A DNA stretch of 64,000 nucleotides, from the NCBI RefSeq assembly GCF_009811655.1, contig NZ_BGJX01000001.1:124001-188000 (forward strand). Reading direction: 5' to 3'. Source of the DNA: Methylosinus sp. Ce-a6 (GTDB lineage Bacteria; Pseudomonadota; Alphaproteobacteria; Rhizobiales; Beijerinckiaceae). A model generated the notes under the pieces. The model was not told the origin of the DNA, did not search any database, and saw only the letters and a list, made by a program, of their open reading frames with translations. Positions 34,379-43,251 of this stretch are shown here, piece by piece. The position numbers and the translations under genes are program-made. Every line of letters begins with the position of its first letter. The stretch's first letter is position 1.

Positions 34379-34960
34379 TCAGACCTGCGCGGCGGTCCAA
34401 CGCACGATCTGGCCGATGGTCGCGGTCAGCGCCTCGTCGAGCGCCTGCGTCGCCGCCGCGCCGGTGGAGTGCGGCGCCGGCGCGCGGCTCGAGAAGACGC
34501 GGCCGCGGCCGAGGGGAGCGCCGCGCCCGTCGAGCAGCTTGGCGGAGATTTCGACCACCGCCTCCGCGCTCGTCACATCGATCTCGAAACGGCGGATTTC
34601 CGTCCACAGCACGCGGTCGGCGACCATGCCCGCGCGCACGACGGCGCCGGTCGCGCGGCCGATGTCGAAGCCGGCGATGAGCCGCGCCTGCACGAGCCGC
34701 GGCAGCCGGTCCACCCATTGCGCCTCGGCGAGATTGGCGACCTCATTGGGGCCTGTGCGCACGATGATGCGATCGGAGTCGATCGGCTGCACCGCCTGCG
34801 GCTCGGCGACCGCGAGCGCGCCGCGCAGGGGCCGCGCGAGGGCGCGTCCGCCGCCCGGACCGCCGAGATCGAAGCTATCGCGCTGCGGCGCCCCGCCACA
34901 GGCCGAAAGCGCCATGGCGGCGAGCAGAATGATTGAGAGCGACGCTCTCGACGGCGCCAT
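34379..34960 (-). CDS. ABC-type transport auxiliary lipoprotein (PqiC/DUF330-like)
   Basis: From ATG 34960 the 193-residue product has a lipoprotein signal peptide with lipobox LSAC (Cys about 21). The domain carries VQPIDSDRIIVR, QWVDRLPRLVQARLIAGF and ALDEALTATIGQIVRW, matching the ABC_trans_aux family found with MCE operons. It would be anchored in the outer or inner membrane as the periplasmic partner of the MlaD-like protein. It is the last gene after mlaE-F-D, separated from mlaD by two hairpin repeats that may lower its expression. An upstream in-frame ATG at 35011 is less likely. Confidence 0.88.
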   Translation of the reverse strand: MAPSRASLSIILLAAMALSACGGAPQRDSFDLGGPGGGRALARPLRGALAVAEPQAVQPIDSDRIIVRTGPNEVANLAEAQWVDRLPRLVQARLIAGFDIGRATGAVVRAGMVADRVLWTEIRRFEIDVTSAEAVVEISAKLLDGRGAPLGRGRVFSSRAPAPHSTGAAATQALDEALTATIGQIVRWTAAQV

Positions 34961-35073
34961 CGACCGACCCTTCCCGCTGACCGCGCGCGACGCCGCGCCG
35001 CTTTCCGACATGATTCCAGAGATTACTCGAATGTGGCGGGACCTCAAAGGGGACGTTCTTTTAGAGCGCTTTC

Positions 35074-35162
35074 CGCTCGAACGAAATCGTTCGAGCGACC
35101 AGAATTCGCTCCAAATGGAAAGTGAGACGAGTCTCCGATCCAAAAGGATCGGAGACTCGTCT
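35074..35162. repeat. Two perfect hairpins between the mlaD-like gene and its lipoprotein gene
   Basis: The first is CGCTCGAACGA (35074-35084), AA, TCGTTCGAGCG (35087-35097). The second is AGACGAGTCTCCGATCC (35125-35141), AAAA, then its exact complement (35146-35162). The second overlaps the stop codon of the mlaD-like gene by two bases. AGAGCG just before the first hairpin (35063) recurs at the start of the elements at 46041 and 51969. They may act as terminators or mRNA-stabilising REP-like elements inside the operon. Confidence 0.8.
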
Positions 35163-36045
35163 AACGCCCGCGATATTCGGGCAGCGCGGGGCTCCCGCCG
35201 AAGATCACCTGCTGCGGATTCTTCTCGAGCGAGCGCACGGCGCGCTCGACCGTCTCGAGAGTCTTGCGCGCGTCGACGGCGAGCTGCTCATATTGCTTCA
35301 GGCCGCCGCCGGAGAAATTCTTCAGATTGGCCGAGGCGCCGGCGATGTCGGTCGCTATGCTGTTCAGCTTCTTCGGATCGATCGCCGCGAGCAGCTTGTC
35401 GATACGCGCCGGCAGCGGCTTCATCGCGGCGCTGATCTCCGACATGTCGCGGATGAAGGAATCGATCCCGCCGGAATTGTCGGCCAGCGCCTTGGTGAAT
35501 TTCTCGGCGTTCTTCAGCATGTCCGAGATGGACTGCGAATTCGTGTCGAGCAGTCTGCCCAATTTGTCGAGCACATCGGTCGCGCTCGACGAGAGCTTCT
35601 GCACATTCTCCAGAATATTCTGAATGTCGGAGCGCTCGGCCGCGATGATCGGAAAGGTTTCGCCCGGTTTCGCGCGCAGCTCCTCGGCGCCCGGAGTGCC
35701 GCCGGTCAGCGACACATGGGCGACGCCGGTGAAACCCGTCTGCTCGAGACGGGCGCGCGTATTGGTCTTCACGGGAGTCTTGCGGTCTATGCTGATGAGC
35801 ACGTCGACCCTGCTGGGGTCCTGGTCTGAAATCGCGAGCTGCGTCACCTCGCCGACCTTGAGGCCGTTGAAGCGTACGTCGTTTCCGCGCAACAGGCCGC
35901 TGACCGAGCCGTTGAAATGCAGCTCATAGGTCCTGTATTGCTCCGTCTGGCTCGCGCCGGAGAACCAGAAGACGAAGCCGAAGGCCGCGAACGCCACCGC
36001 GAGGGAGAAAGCGCCGATGAGCGCGAAATTGGCGCGGGTTTCCAT
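35161..36045 (-). CDS. mlaD: MCE-family substrate-binding protein (MlaD-like)
   Basis: The 294-residue protein has one N-terminal transmembrane helix (about 8-28) and one MCE domain (about 38-115: TYELHFNGSVSGLLRGNDVRFNG in part, LKVGEVTQLAI). A long helical region follows (160-280), forming the needle or funnel in hexamers. It binds phospholipid-like substrate in the periplasm for the MlaE/MlaF ABC complex. Its start follows the mlaF stop by one base, so translation is coupled. The extended helical tail is longer than in E. coli MlaD (183 residues) and closer to PqiB/YrbD-like proteins of Rhizobiales. Confidence 0.92.
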   Translation of the reverse strand: METRANFALIGAFSLAVAFAAFGFVFWFSGASQTEQYRTYELHFNGSVSGLLRGNDVRFNGLKVGEVTQLAISDQDPSRVDVLISIDRKTPVKTNTRARLEQTGFTGVAHVSLTGGTPGAEELRAKPGETFPIIAAERSDIQNILENVQKLSSSATDVLDKLGRLLDTNSQSISDMLKNAEKFTKALADNSGGIDSFIRDMSEISAAMKPLPARIDKLLAAIDPKKLNSIATDIAGASANLKNFSGGGLKQYEQLAVDARKTLETVERAVRSLEKNPQQVIFGGSPALPEYRGR

Positions 36046-36046
36046 G

Positions 36047-36895
36047 TCAGCCTCGTCCTCGCATGTCTTTCTGTCGCGCGCCCGGCGCGCCGGCGAGGCG
36101 CGAGCCGCGCACGCCGTGGAAATAGGCCTGCAGCCAGGGATGGTCGCAGGCGAGCATCTCTTCCATGGTCCCGGCGGCGATCACTTTGCCCTCTGCGAGC
36201 GCCGCCACGCGGTCGCAGATGGAATAGAGGCTGTCGAGATCATGGGTGACCATGAAGACGGTCAATCCGAGCGTATGCTGCAAGGTCGCGATCAGCTCGT
36301 CGAATTCGGCCGCGCCGATCGGATCGAGGCCGGAGGTCGGCTCGTCGAGGAAGACGAGCTCCGGATCGAGGGCGAGCGCCCGCGCGAGCGCCGCCCGCTT
36401 GACCATGCCGCCCGACAATTCGGCCGGAAATTTGTCCGCCGCGCTCGCCGGCAGGCCGACGAGCGCGAGCTTGAGCATCGCCAGCTCGTCCATGAGCTTT
36501 GCCGAGACCTGCCCGCTCTCGCGCATCGGCATTTGGATGTTCTGCCTGACGGTGAGGCTCGAGAACAGCGCGCCGTTCTGGAACAGCACGCCCCAGCGCC
36601 GCTCGACGAGACGGCGCTCGGCCGTCGAAAGTCGGTCGCGATCCCGCCCGAACAGCTCGATGAGACCGGAGCGCTTCTCGACGAGGCCGAGAATGGTGCG
36701 CATCAGCACCGACTTGCCCTGCCCCGAGCCGCCGACGAAGCCCAGCACCTCGCCGCGATAGACGTCGAGATCGAGGCCGCGCATGACGAGCGTCTGCCCG
36801 AAGCCGACGACGAGATCGCGCACGCGGATGATCTCCCGCGCCGCGCTCGGCTCGGGCGCTTTTGTCGTCGGGGGGAGTTCGCTCGCGAGGCTCAT
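36047..36895 (-). CDS. mlaF: MlaF-like ABC transporter ATPase
   Basis: The 282-residue protein has Walker A GGSGQGKSVLM (about 56-66), the signature LSGGMVKRAALARAL (about 155-169), Walker B LVFLDEPTSGLD (about 177-188) and switch His in MVTHDLDS. The LSGGM variant is typical of MlaF/Mkl proteins for lipid transport. It energises the MlaE-like permease from the cytoplasm. The about 25-residue extension before IRVRDLVVGFGQT is poorly conserved, so an internal start is possible. Confidence 0.94.
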   Translation of the reverse strand: MSLASELPPTTKAPEPSAAREIIRVRDLVVGFGQTLVMRGLDLDVYRGEVLGFVGGSGQGKSVLMRTILGLVEKRSGLIELFGRDRDRLSTAERRLVERRWGVLFQNGALFSSLTVRQNIQMPMRESGQVSAKLMDELAMLKLALVGLPASAADKFPAELSGGMVKRAALARALALDPELVFLDEPTSGLDPIGAAEFDELIATLQHTLGLTVFMVTHDLDSLYSICDRVAALAEGKVIAAGTMEEMLACDHPWLQAYFHGVRGSRLAGAPGARQKDMRGRG

Positions 36896-36923
36896 AGAAC
36901 GCTCATGGGAGGCTCGTGGGAAG

Positions 36924-38069
36924 CTAATATTTGATCGAGGCGAAGAAGATGGCGAAGAGGCCGTCGACGACGATGACCATGAAGATCGCCTTCACCACGG
37001 AGGCCGTGACATGGCGGCCGAGCGATTCGGCCGACCCCCTGGTCGCCATGCCCTCCATGGCGGCGACGAGGCCGATGATGAGCGCCATGAATGGCGCCTT
37101 GATGAGGCCGACGAAGAAAGTATTGCGGCCGATCGCCTCCTGCAGCAGCGAAAGATAGGCGGCCGGGCTGATGCCCTCATAGATCCAGCACACCAGAAGG
37201 CCGCCGAACAGCGCCGACATGTCGGCGACGAAGGTGAGCAGCGGCAGGGAGAGCACCAGCGCCAATATGCGCGGCGTGACCAGCGCCTCCATGGGCGAGA
37301 GGCCCATCACGCGCAGCGCGTCGACCTCCTCGCGCATTTTCATCGAGCCGAGCTCGGCGGTGATCGCCGAGCCCGAGCGGCCGGCGATCATGATGGAGGT
37401 GAGCAGCACGCCGAGCTCGCGCAGCACCAGAATGCCGATGAGATCGACCGCATAGGCGCCCGCCCCGAAGCGGCGAAGCTGGAAAATGCCCTGCTGCGCG
37501 ACAATCGCGCCGACGAGAAGATTGATGAGCGCGATGATCGGCACGCTACGGAAGCCGAAGCTCTCCATATGATAGACGAGAGAGGTGAGGCGGAAGCGCC
37601 CCGCCGCCACGAAGGCGAAGGCCGTCACCGCGACGAACTCGCCGAGAAACACGACGCCGTCATAGGCGTCCTGCCCGGCCGACACGACCGAACGGCCGAG
37701 ATCGGCGAGAATATCGACGATGAGCAGGCCTCTTGCGCGCGCCGGCGCTTCGAAGCGGCGAAATTTCGTCTCCTGCAGCAGAAGGGCGTGCTCCGGCCGC
37801 GCCCCCTCCACCGAGACGGCGACGCCCGCGGCGGCGAGCTCGTCCAGCGCGCGGCCGATGATCCAGGCGCCGGCGGTGTCGAGCCGGGCGATCTGCGCGA
37901 GATCGACGATGGCGCGGGCGGCTCCGCGCGCGGCGGCGACCATGTCGGCGGCCTCCGGCTCGAGCGCGCCGGAATCGGCGAGCACCCATTCGCCGCCGAG
38001 CGAGAAGCGGACGGTCTCTCCCTCTCGCCGCGACGAGAGGCGGGCCATATGGTCGAGGTCCGTGGCCAT
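36924..38069 (-). CDS. mlaE: MlaE-like lipid ABC permease with N-terminal STAS domain
   Basis: Residues about 10-110 form a STAS domain (WVLADSGAL, IVDLAQIARLDTAGAWII), in this family fused to the permease rather than encoded separately as MlaB. Residues 130-381 are the MlaE permease with about five helices and the coupling motif VLRELGVLLTSIMIAGRSGSA-ITAELGSM, also REEVDALRVMG. The complex moves phospholipids between inner membrane and MCE protein. It is the first gene of the operon and is divergent from the epimerase-like gene across 138 bases. Confidence 0.94.
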   Translation of the reverse strand: MATDLDHMARLSSRREGETVRFSLGGEWVLADSGALEPEAADMVAAARGAARAIVDLAQIARLDTAGAWIIGRALDELAAAGVAVSVEGARPEHALLLQETKFRRFEAPARARGLLIVDILADLGRSVVSAGQDAYDGVVFLGEFVAVTAFAFVAAGRFRLTSLVYHMESFGFRSVPIIALINLLVGAIVAQQGIFQLRRFGAGAYAVDLIGILVLRELGVLLTSIMIAGRSGSAITAELGSMKMREEVDALRVMGLSPMEALVTPRILALVLSLPLLTFVADMSALFGGLLVCWIYEGISPAAYLSLLQEAIGRNTFFVGLIKAPFMALIIGLVAAMEGMATRGSAESLGRHVTASVVKAIFMVIVVDGLFAIFFASIKY

Positions 38070-38207
38070 GCCTATTTTCGGCCCTTAGGGCCGGCGGTCC
38101 CTTTCTCCGCCCCCGGCAGCGTCTTAACTTCCGGCGCGGCCGAAGTCGAGCGCGAGCTCGACCTTCGTGATGGCGCGGCTCCCTGTTTCAACTGGAAAAA
38201 ATCTCCC

Positions 38208-39191
38208 ATGGGCGTCCAACTGACCGTCTTTGTCGAGCGCTTCCCCATAGCGGGGCGATTCGTCATCTCGCGCGGCGCGAAGACGGAGGCCGTCGTCGTC
38301 GTGGCGCGCCTCGCCGACGGCGACGCCGTCGGCCGCGGCGAATGCGTGCCCTACGCCCGCTATGGCGAGAGCGTCGAAAGCGTCGTCGATCGGCTGGAGA
38401 GCGCGCGCTCCCTGCTCGAGGCGGGTGCGGATCGCACGGCGCTCGCGGCCCTGCTGCCGCCGGGCGCCGCCCGCAACGCCGCCGATTGCGCGCTCTGGGA
38501 TTTAGAGGCGAAGCGCACGGGCGTCCCCGCCTATCGGCTCGCAGGTCTCGAGAGGATGGAGCCGCTCGTCACGGCCTATACGATTTCGGTCGGGACGCCG
38601 CAGGAAATGCGCGCGGCGGCGGCCAAGGCCGCGCAGCGCCCGCTGCTGAAGGTGAAGCTCGCCGGCGAAGGCGACGCCGAGCGCGTCGAAGCCGTGCGCG
38701 CCGGCGCGCCCGACGCCGCGCTGATCGTCGACGCCAACGAGGCTTGGGCGGAGGAGAATTTCGCCGCCAATATGGCGGCATGCGCCCGCGCCGGGGTGAG
38801 GCTGATCGAGCAGCCGCTGCCGGCGGGCGCCGATAAAGCGCTCGCGCGCCTTCCCCGCCCCGTGCCGATCTGCGCCGATGAGAGCGTGCATGATCGCGTC
38901 GGACTCGCCGCGCTGGTCGGGCGCTATGACGCGGTGAACATCAAGCTGGACAAGACCGGCGGCCTCACCGAGGCGCTGGCGCTCGCCGCCGAGGCTCGGC
39001 GGCTCGGTTTCTCGATCATGGCGGGCTGCATGGTCGGCACCTCGCTCGCCATGGCGCCGGCGCTGATCGTCGCGCAAGGGGCGGAATTCGTCGATCTCGA
39101 CGGGCCGCTGCTGCTGGCGAAGGATCGCGAGCCGGGGCTGCGATACGAGGGATCGCTGGTGTATCCGCCGGAGGCGGGGGTATGGGGGTGA
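38208..39191 (+). CDS. Enolase-superfamily dipeptide (L-Ala-D/L-Glu) epimerase
   Basis: ATG 38208 starts a 327-residue protein. The C-terminal barrel carries LLKVKLAG (KxK, first catalytic lysine pair, about 146-152), the metal ligands in IVDANEAW, IEQPLP and CADESVHD, and the second lysine in NIKLDKTGG (about 245). This set defines the muconate lactonising/epimerase subgroup; the CADES and KxK context matches YcjG/YkfB, which epimerise L-Ala-D-Glu from peptidoglycan. Another N-acyl amino acid racemase activity is possible. The IS630 remnant begins at its stop codon. Confidence 0.9.
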   Translation: MGVQLTVFVERFPIAGRFVISRGAKTEAVVVVARLADGDAVGRGECVPYARYGESVESVVDRLESARSLLEAGADRTALAALLPPGAARNAADCALWDLEAKRTGVPAYRLAGLERMEPLVTAYTISVGTPQEMRAAAAKAAQRPLLKVKLAGEGDAERVEAVRAGAPDAALIVDANEAWAEENFAANMAACARAGVRLIEQPLPAGADKALARLPRPVPICADESVHDRVGLAALVGRYDAVNIKLDKTGGLTEALALAAEARRLGFSIMAGCMVGTSLAMAPALIVAQGAEFVDLDGPLLLAKDREPGLRYEGSLVYPPEAGVWG

Positions 39192-39478
39192 GCGGCGGAC
39201 GCCGAAGCAGAGCTTCGAGCTCGGAGAATCCCTTCTCGATCGGATTGAAGTCGGGACTATAGGGCGGAAGCTGGAGCAGCGTCGCGCCGACCGCTTCGAT
39301 GGCCTTGCGCACGCCGGCGCCCTTGTGGCCGCGCTCGCCGTTCTGAGGCGCGCGGCGAACCCAGACGATCGCGGTCGCATCCGACGCCGAAACGCGCCGC
39401 CGCCTGACGCGCCGAAACGCCCTTCAGCGCGGCGTCGATCACCCGGCCACGCCAATCCTGGCTGTAGGCGCGAGCCAT
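39190..39478 (-). pseudogene. IS630-family transposase remnant (frameshifted, internally deleted)
   Basis: From ATG 39478 the frame reads MARAYSQDWRGRVIDAAL then SARQAAARFGV, the N-terminal HTH of IS630 transposases. The reading then shifts frame (ATAIVWVRRA continues the match) and jumps to HKGAGVRKAIEA, LLQLPPYSPDFNPIEKGFS and ELEALLRR, the end of the DDE domain. The central catalytic part is missing and the frame runs into the 3' end of the epimerase gene. No terminal inverted repeats are visible. It is a dead element. Confidence 0.85.
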
Positions 39479-39555
39479 CTTTCTCCTCCGGATTGCGCTA
39501 TAGTGTCTCGCATAGCCAGGATAAAGAGGCCATCGTAATGGATCCAGCAATGCAA

Positions 39556-40368
39556 TTAAGATAAGACGTGACTTTCCAAATCAAAAAACACCTCCTCGCG
39601 CCTTCGATTGCAAGGGGCGTCTAAATTAGACAAATAGGTTTTTTCCCGAACACGCCTATCTTGTGCAAACCTCTTAGCTAGAAATGTAATTTCTAGGCTC
39701 TCAGGCAGCCCATCTTCACCAACTCCTGTGTAATTATTGCCATGAATGTGCACGATATCGAAATGAGCCCGCACTTTTGAAATAACGGATTCAAAGGTAA
39801 GGCGCAGCGCCTCTGTATCATGAAATTCGACAACTATACAATCCAAGACGTCAGCGTATTTGAGCACTTGAAGTAATGCACCATATTCACATCCTTCGAT
39901 ATCCATTTTCAAAAAAATATGTCTCCGATCGCCCGCTTGGCTAAACATTTCATCAACAGAAACATCTAAAGCCGTATTTTTGCGAGTTACAACACGACGT
40001 TGAAAACAGTTTGCGATCCTGTCTAGCTTCTTCCATTCGCGCATCATGTTGACGGAACCGATAAAATCTGCAAATGACGCACGGGTCGCAATCAGTCGTA
40101 AAAATGTTACGATCGAATTACATAGAATAGTTCTCTCGCTGACAGTGTGATCGTAACAGTAAATTACAGCATTTTTATTCAAGATGCGGAATTGCAGCTC
40201 AAATTCCCAGTTGCTTCCTAATCCGCAAGAGATAAGCGCATCACTGCGCAGCACGCAGCTCTTTGGAACGATATAGCCTCCGTCATGTTTACCTCCAATT
40301 CTGACTAGATCATCAATATCTATGATATATAGATATTCTGCGAAGCTATGTCTACTAACATGCTGCAT
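39556..40368 (-). CDS. FkbM-family methyltransferase, AT-rich (foreign)
   Basis: The 270-residue protein has CGLGSNWEFELQF near residue 48 (SAM motif I region), an acidic YCYDHTVSE strand, and FLKMDIEGCEYGALL near 152-166, the D-x-E-G signature of FkbM methyltransferases. Composition differs sharply from its neighbours: bases 39781-39840 have 25 G/C of 60, while 39061-39120 in the epimerase gene have 41 of 60. Together with the adjoining IS630 remnant this points to recent transfer. The gene is intact. Its substrate, probably a sugar hydroxyl, is unknown. Confidence 0.85.
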   Translation of the reverse strand: MQHVSRHSFAEYLYIIDIDDLVRIGGKHDGGYIVPKSCVLRSDALISCGLGSNWEFELQFRILNKNAVIYCYDHTVSERTILCNSIVTFLRLIATRASFADFIGSVNMMREWKKLDRIANCFQRRVVTRKNTALDVSVDEMFSQAGDRRHIFLKMDIEGCEYGALLQVLKYADVLDCIVVEFHDTEALRLTFESVISKVRAHFDIVHIHGNNYTGVGEDGLPESLEITFLAKRFAQDRRVREKTYLSNLDAPCNRRREEVFFDLESHVLS

Positions 40369-40867
40369 TTAAATATCCTTTTGTTGCGTCAACGCCACAA
40401 GCCATTCTATCGGGCCGTTGACAATATAAAGTATACTTCTTGAAATATAGATATTATTCAGTATTTCGTGGCGACTATGAACCAATCATGCGGACCGGGA
40501 ACGCGCGATCATGGGACTTATCAAGTATCTACTCCCCACTTACAAACCAACGAATCGGTTAGGCTTTTGCGGTCTGTAAACCTGTGCAGGCTCTTTTTGC
40601 GGCAGGGATAAACGACCCATTGCCTCTGGTCCGGCTAGAAATCTCTATTGATCGGAAGACCTCCAATCGTGTCCTTTATCCTTAAAATTCGCCTAAAAAT
40701 CAACGAGCGTCAACCGGCGACGGCTACGCAATATACCCGAGCCGCAATCACGCGACCTTCGGCGCGAGACGGGGAATGGAGACGCCCGTTCGCGCCAGAT
40801 CATAGGCCATCCAGGCGTCGGCCCGAGCCACCGGCGTGTCACGCCGCCCCTTTTGCCGAGCGCGCGC
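40369..40867. other. 499-base AT-rich intergenic region
   Basis: The left two-thirds (to about 40700) share the low GC of the FkbM gene and probably belong to the same foreign patch; they would carry that gene's promoter, but I see no well-spaced -35/-10 pair on the minus strand. From 40740 the composition is normal again. Nothing here looks like a gene; the frame that continues past the LolA-like stop encodes about 38 residues and lacks a start signal. Confidence 0.45.
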
Positions 40868-41809
40868 TCAATGAAAATCGAGCAGCGCGCCCTTTTCGAT
40901 CTTGAACAGATTGGGGTCCGGCGCGCTGCCGCGGTCGATGTTGAAGAGCGACACCAGCGTCTCATAGCCCTGCGGGTCGGAGACCTGCCATTGCTTGAGC
41001 GCGAAGGTCTTGGAATCGAAGATCAGCTTGATTTTCGACGTGCCGCCGAAGGTCGCCTTGTCCTCGATCGAGATCGACGCGCCCGCATCGTCGATGACGA
41101 CGTCCAACAGCTTCACATCCTTCTCGAGATCGATCTTCTCGTTCAGCAAAAATTTGAGCGGCGTCTGATTGATGAAATAGAGGTCCTGCGTGTTGAGCTT
41201 GCGGTCGCGCACGGCGACCTGCGTTCCGTCGGAGACGACCTCCATCGTCGCCGGCTGGGCGTATTCGAAGCGCATGCGGCCGACCTTGTGCACATAGAGC
41301 TTGCCCTCGGCTCTGCGTCCGTCGCCGCCGATCTGCACGAAATCGGCGATCATGACGGGAGACGAATTGAGCGAGGCCTCGGCGCGTTTGATCGCCTCCT
41401 CGCGCGTCGGCGGCGCCGGCGGCTGAGCCGCCACGATCGCGGCGCCTGCGGCTCCGCTCACGGCGGCCGCCCCCACGGCCGCTTTGGCGGCGTCGGCGGC
41501 GGGAGCGGCGCTCTTGGCGTCCGCGCTTTTGGAATCCGCGCTTTTGGGACTGGCGCTGGCGGCAGGCTTGGCCTCGGCCGATTTGGCCGTGACCTTGGCC
41601 TTGGCCTCGGGCTTGCCCTTCGCCGCGGCGGCCGCAGGCTTGGCCCCGTGCGCAGGCTTGGCCCCGTGCGCAGGCTTGGCCCCGCGCGCCGGAGCCGCGG
41701 CTGCATGGCCCGGAAGCGGCTTCTTCTTCTGCTCGGCGGCGGGGGCGCCGGAAGCGGCGAGCCCGGCGAGAAGCGCGAGGGCCAGAACGGCTGCGAGAGA
41801 CGATTTCAC
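40868..41809 (-). CDS. lolA: LolA-like outer-membrane lipoprotein carrier with long low-complexity linker
   Basis: A Sec signal peptide (about 1-25) precedes an Ala/Lys/Pro-rich linker (26-130) with HGAKPA repeats and SADSKSADAKSA. The LolA fold covers about 135-313: FVQIGGDGRRAEGKLYV, GRMRFEYAQPATMEVVSDG and GTSKIKLIFDSKTFALKQWQV in pieces. LolA ferries lipoproteins across the periplasm to LolB. LolA proteins are usually about 200 residues, so the linker is an addition, as in several Rhizobiales. The ftsK-lolA neighbourhood is common in this order, which supports the call even though one gene is inserted between them here. Confidence 0.87.
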   Translation of the reverse strand: MKSSLAAVLALALLAGLAASGAPAAEQKKKPLPGHAAAAPARGAKPAHGAKPAHGAKPAAAAAKGKPEAKAKVTAKSAEAKPAASASPKSADSKSADAKSAAPAADAAKAAVGAAAVSGAAGAAIVAAQPPAPPTREEAIKRAEASLNSSPVMIADFVQIGGDGRRAEGKLYVHKVGRMRFEYAQPATMEVVSDGTQVAVRDRKLNTQDLYFINQTPLKFLLNEKIDLEKDVKLLDVVIDDAGASISIEDKATFGGTSKIKLIFDSKTFALKQWQVSDPQGYETLVSLFNIDRGSAPDPNLFKIEKGALLDFH

Positions 41810-42052
41810 GAGGCTTGGTGCTCCGGACCTGATTCGGCGCGGCCTATAGGCGCCGTCTATGCCGTCCCTTAAGACGGCGATATGGCTAATGTTGGATCAT
41901 TTTCGGCGAGACCGGCTTGCCTCGCCCTGACGTCGCCGCCCTTTCGGCCGGCGGCCGCTCTCTGAACGTGCGCCGGCGCACATCCGACGGCGCTTTTCCG
42001 CGCGAGACGAGAGACAGAGCGCGAACGCGCCGGATTGCCGGAGAAGAATTTG

Positions 42053-43201
42053 ATGGATTACGAAGCCCTTTCCAACCGCAGCCTGCTCGATGCGACATTA
42101 TGGGCCAGGCAGGAATGGGTCACTGTGGGCGACAACGCCCATGGCGGCCGGGTTCGCGCGCCTTTCCTGGATTCGGTCCAGGGATTTCAGCTCGTCCCCG
42201 GACAGATGCGGCCTTTGGATCTCTACCGCGCGCCGAGCACGAATTTCGACGGTTTCGCGACGAGATGGGAGAAGCGCTACAGCATTCTCGTCGCCAATCG
42301 CAGCACGAAAATGTCGATCGCGCCGGTCGTCGATCAAAAGCCCTTCTACGCCTATGACCATCCGGTTCTCAACAAATTCGCCGCCTATCCGGTGGTCGGG
42401 CATTTCGGGAGAGTGCCGGTCGGGAACATCATCGTTCGACGCAAATTCGCGACCGAGAGCGACGGAGAGCGCCGCACAAGCGATCTGCAGGCGATATTGG
42501 ACCAGGATATCGCCTATGTCGAAGAGGATTATCCGAACGCGGGCGATTGGGGGCCCTTCGCGAAATATCACAATGTCGGCCCGAATTACTTCGAGCTGCT
42601 GATCGATCCCGATGGCGTGATCCTGGCGATTCAGGGCTCCGGCGGAAGCGAGCCGGGCCTCGAGTCCGAAGACCCGCTGAGCTACGTCATGGCCGGCTAT
42701 GGCCTCATCAAGCTCGCGACGCAGGGCGGCAGGGTCGTAATGAAGCTGCTGGCGAAACGGGCAGCCCGCAAGGCCGCGGAAACAGCCGCCTCGAACCCGG
42801 CGATCGCTCGGCTCATGAAGACCGCTGTCGATCTGCAGGGCAAGAATCCGGTCAGGACCGTCGAACTGCTGACGTCGTCGAGGGTCTTCCGGCATACGCT
42901 CACATCGGAGCTGAAGGGCGTCGCCTATGCGCGCATCGAGATGGAGGGCTCGCTGCGACTCTCCACGGGCATGGCCGCGCATTATGGCGAGGGCGTCTAC
43001 GCCTGGCACGCCGGAGCGTCAGGGGTCGGCACATACATCGACATAGAGATCGCCGCCGGCGCGGCCGTCGAGACGCTGAAAGTGGGGGCGCAGAGCTGGG
43101 TCCGGATCGTCCCCGCGCAAGGCTCCGTGCTGAGCGTGCGGATCGTCGGAACGAATCTCGCCACGGAAGCGATCGAGATGGGGCGAAAACTCGTGAGATA
43201 G
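42053..43201 (+). CDS. Unrecognised protein with possible ADP-ribosyltransferase-like C-terminus
   Basis: ATG 42053 (MDYEALSNRS) has GGAGAAG upstream and gives 382 residues. The N-terminal about 200 residues match nothing I know and have no signal peptide. A glycine/alanine-rich helical hinge (about 215-265, SYVMAGYGLIKLATQGG, then KRAARKAAETA) resembles linkers before toxin modules. The last about 100 residues contain RHTLTSEL, then STGMAAHYGEGVYAWHAG and TYIDIEI, reminiscent of the H...(Y)G-x-GVY pattern of HYD-type/PARP-like folds. A role as an effector toxin is inference; no immunity gene is evident. It lies between the convergent ftsK and divergent lolA-like genes. Confidence 0.6.
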   Translation: MDYEALSNRSLLDATLWARQEWVTVGDNAHGGRVRAPFLDSVQGFQLVPGQMRPLDLYRAPSTNFDGFATRWEKRYSILVANRSTKMSIAPVVDQKPFYAYDHPVLNKFAAYPVVGHFGRVPVGNIIVRRKFATESDGERRTSDLQAILDQDIAYVEEDYPNAGDWGPFAKYHNVGPNYFELLIDPDGVILAIQGSGGSEPGLESEDPLSYVMAGYGLIKLATQGGRVVMKLLAKRAARKAAETAASNPAIARLMKTAVDLQGKNPVRTVELLTSSRVFRHTLTSELKGVAYARIEMEGSLRLSTGMAAHYGEGVYAWHAGASGVGTYIDIEIAAGAAVETLKVGAQSWVRIVPAQGSVLSVRIVGTNLATEAIEMGRKLVR

Positions 43202-43251
43202 GCGCGGCGCGAACGTTCCCTGCTCGGAATCGCGAAGGCGAGCGATGCGTC

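Noticed and set aside
36783..38207. 5' extension of the epimerase frame giving an 802-residue protein
   Set aside because: The extension is antisense to mlaE; the enolase-superfamily fold begins at ATG 38208.
40418..40437. TTGACA and TATACT in the AT-rich region, looking like a plus-strand promoter
   Set aside because: The spacing is only 8 bases and no plus-strand gene follows.
40740..40867. Frame continuing past the LolA-like stop (about 38 residues ending VSIPRLAPKVA)
   Set aside because: It follows a normal stop codon, has no start signal and is too short; read-through is not supported.
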